Part shown: positions 62,325 through 64,000 of the stretch, piece by piece
How the letters are laid out: each line of letters begins with the position of its first letter
How positions within the stretch are numbered: the first letter of the stretch is position 1
NCBI GenBank assembly: GCA_947499735.1
Contig: CANMPP010000003.1
Location: forward strand, 62,001-126,000
Reading direction: 5' to 3'
Origin: an uncultured Pelagimonas sp.
Lineage (GTDB): Bacteria; Pseudomonadota; Alphaproteobacteria; Rhodobacterales; Rhodobacteraceae
DNA length: 64,000 bases
Notes under the pieces: generated by a model
Database searches by the model: none
What the model saw: only the letters and a program-made list of their open reading frames with translations
What the model was told of the DNA's origin: nothing
Made by a program: the position numbers and the translations under genes

Positions 62325-62383
62325 ATGGCGGTGCAAACAATGACGATTTGGGCAAAGATGAAACAAGCTGCGGGACAAGAACA

Positions 62384-64000
62384 ATGACCGTCAAAGAGAT
62401 TTTTGAGACAATGGAGTATGGCCCCGCGATGGAAAGTGCCAGCGATGCACTCGGCTGGATCGCCGAAAAGGGACCGGAATTTGGCTGTTTTGTGAATGGT
62501 GTTTTCACGACCCCAGGTACAACCTTTGAAACACGCAACCCTGCCACGGGCGAGGTTTTGGCGCAGGTCACACAGGCCGGTCAGGCAGATGTTGATGCTG
62601 CAGTTTCGGCGGCACGTAAGGCGCAGGGGTCTTGGGCAGCATTGGGTGGCAAGGGGCGTGCGCGCTATCTTTATGCGATTGCGCGCCTTTTGCAGAAACA
62701 TGCGCGGCTGTTTGCGGTGTTGGAAACGCTGGACAATGGCAAACCGATCCGGGAATCCCGCGATGTGGACGTGCCGTTGGCGCAGCGGCATTTTTATTAT
62801 CACGCAGGTATGGCCCAGTTGATGGAGTCTGAACTGCCGGATCGCGAGGCGCTGGGCGTCTGTGGTCAGGTGATCCCGTGGAATTTCCCTCTGCTGATGC
62901 TGGCGTGGAAAGTCGCACCTGCTTTGGCGATGGGCAATACGGTCGTGTTGAAACCGGCGGAATGGACATCGCTGACAGCTTTGTTGTTTGCGGACATTTG
63001 CCGTCAAGCTGGCCTGCCGAAGGGCGTGGTGAATATCGTCACAGGTGACGGCGCTGTGGGCGAGATGGTTGTCGCGGCAGATGTGGACAAGGTGGCCTTT
63101 ACAGGGTCGACATCCGTGGGTCGCAAGATCCGCGAAGCAACGGCAGGAACTGGTAAGGCGCTGACCTTGGAACTGGGCGGTAAGTCCCCCTATATCGTCT
63201 TTGAAGATGCCGATATCGACAGTGCCGTTGAAGGCCTTGTTGATGCGATTTGGTTCAATCAGGGGCAGGTTTGCTGTGCTGGGTCGCGCCTATTGGTGCA
63301 AGAGGGCATTGCCGAGACATTTTATACACGGTTGAAGGCGCGGATGGATAAGTTGCGCATCGGCAATCCATTGGACAAATGCATCGATATGGGCGCGCTG
63401 GTCGATCCTGAGCAGCTGGCCCGCGTTAAAGCCATGGTCGATAGCAATGATGCAGGGACTGTGTATCACGCGGCCTGTGATCTGCCCGATGGATGCTATT
63501 TCAAACCCACATTGATCACAGATCTCGCACCTGCGGATCCCTTGATGCAGGATGAAATCTTTGGCCCTGTTCTGGTATCGGGCACATTCCGCACGCCTGC
63601 AGAGGCCGTGCAATTGGCCAACAACACGCGCTATGGTTTGGCCGCCAGCATTTGGTCCGAAAACATCAACACCGCGCTGGATATCGCACCGAAACTGGTG
63701 GCTGGCGTGGTCTGGGTGAATGGCACCAATATGTTTGACGCAGCCGCTGGGTTCGGCGGCGTGCGTGAAAGCGGGTTTGGTTGTGAAGGCGGATGGGAAG
63801 GCCTGCAGGCCTACACAAAGCCGGTTGGTAAAGCCAAATCATTGGCCAAGATCGCGGCGTTTGACGGTGACAAAACTGCCGCGCAACCGGTGGATCGCAC
63901 GGCCAAACTGTATATCGGGGGCAAACAAGCGCGTCCTGATAGCGGCTATTCCCGAGATATTTTTGACAGCAAAGGTGTGCTGATCGGGCAGGCCCCAATC
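62384..64000 (+). CDS. Aldehyde dehydrogenase, long form (partial)
   Basis: The frame runs off the right edge after 539 codons. Residues 1-~480 form a complete ALDH domain: QVIPWNFPLLMLAWK, FTGSTSVGRKIREATAG, LELGGKSPYIVFEDADID (the general-base glutamate) and NQGQVCCAGSRL (catalytic cysteine), then DEIFGPVL. Instead of ending, the frame continues into RTAKLYIGGKQARPDSGYS and RDIFDSKGVLIGQAPI, which looks like the start of a second ALDH-type repeat. Similar ~780-residue double forms accompany deoC in other alphaproteobacteria, to my memory. It would oxidise acetaldehyde or a related aldehyde from the DeoC reaction. Confidence 0.88.
   Translation, partial: MTVKEIFETMEYGPAMESASDALGWIAEKGPEFGCFVNGVFTTPGTTFETRNPATGEVLAQVTQAGQADVDAAVSAARKAQGSWAALGGKGRARYLYAIARLLQKHARLFAVLETLDNGKPIRESRDVDVPLAQRHFYYHAGMAQLMESELPDREALGVCGQVIPWNFPLLMLAWKVAPALAMGNTVVLKPAEWTSLTALLFADICRQAGLPKGVVNIVTGDGAVGEMVVAADVDKVAFTGSTSVGRKIREATAGTGKALTLELGGKSPYIVFEDADIDSAVEGLVDAIWFNQGQVCCAGSRLLVQEGIAETFYTRLKARMDKLRIGNPLDKCIDMGALVDPEQLARVKAMVDSNDAGTVYHAACDLPDGCYFKPTLITDLAPADPLMQDEIFGPVLVSGTFRTPAEAVQLANNTRYGLAASIWSENINTALDIAPKLVAGVVWVNGTNMFDAAAGFGGVRESGFGCEGGWEGLQAYTKPVGKAKSLAKIAAFDGDKTAAQPVDRTAKLYIGGKQARPDSGYSRDIFDSKGVLIGQAPI

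Noticed and set aside
1-64000. CRISPR arrays, insertion sequences, prophage or integrase genes
   Set aside because: I saw no direct-repeat arrays, transposase motifs or phage structural genes anywhere in the window.

Overview
The window looks like a chromosomal segment of a marine alphaproteobacterium of the Roseobacter group (Rhodobacteraceae). The evidence is class I lysyl-tRNA synthetase, a PuuE-UraD fusion, a DUF6356 gene next to a class II amidotransferase, a deoC-aldehyde dehydrogenase pair and a dense layout with many ATGA/TGATG stop-start overlaps. GC content is moderate. I see no rRNA, intact tRNA, CRISPR array, insertion sequence or prophage.

Layout. 1-1.2 kb: end of a sugar-acid operon (SMP-30 lactonase and 2-dehydro-3-deoxygalactonokinase). 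1.3-9 kb: an IMPACT-family protein, a membrane protein, a DUF938 methyltransferase, a DEAD-box helicase with a long basic tail, a sulfotransferase-like protein and EttA. 9-24 kb: a chemoreceptor, nadD, a PBP4-type carboxypeptidase, a TerB-like protein, class I LysRS, an EamA exporter, an outer-membrane-like protein, a kinase-like protein, a DUF3800 gene broken in two homopolymers, a transaldolase-family enzyme and priA. 23-28.5 kb: hydantoinase/oxoprolinase subunits A and B, a copper-chaperone-like exported protein and an Lrp regulator. 28.5-36.7 kb: DUF6356, amidotransferase, transglutaminase, a polytopic membrane protein and a complete Liv-type ABC importer. 36.7-40.6 kb: a patchy accessory zone with a tRNA-like remnant, a PIN-like gene, a VOC remnant, a TetR gene divergent from two small membrane proteins, and a MarR-methyltransferase pair.

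40.6-47.1 kb is the most interesting part. It is a tight five-gene operon: FAD subunit, fused [2Fe-2S]-molybdenum hydroxylase, a 6-hydroxynicotinate-reductase-like Fe-S protein, a UPF0280 (ApbE-like) protein and an amino-acid-synthesis (DUF1185) protein. It reads as a hydroxylate-reduce-open route for an unknown N-heterocycle. A purine catabolism block follows at 49.5-53.5 kb (TauE-type permease, allA, allE, puuE-uraD, and divergent hiuH). A membrane-anchored winged-helix protein lies between the two.

53.5-64 kb: a PfpI-type protein, a P-loop kinase-like protein, an XRE-cupin regulator divergent from azlCD with a perfect palindrome between them, smpB, a glycine-rich small protein, sseA, an aromatic aminotransferase, a GNAT protein, an alpha/beta hydrolase, deoC and the start of a long aldehyde dehydrogenase that runs off the right edge.

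All functional assignments come from motifs and family resemblance read by eye. No database search was run. Residue positions are approximate unless tied to a counted motif.
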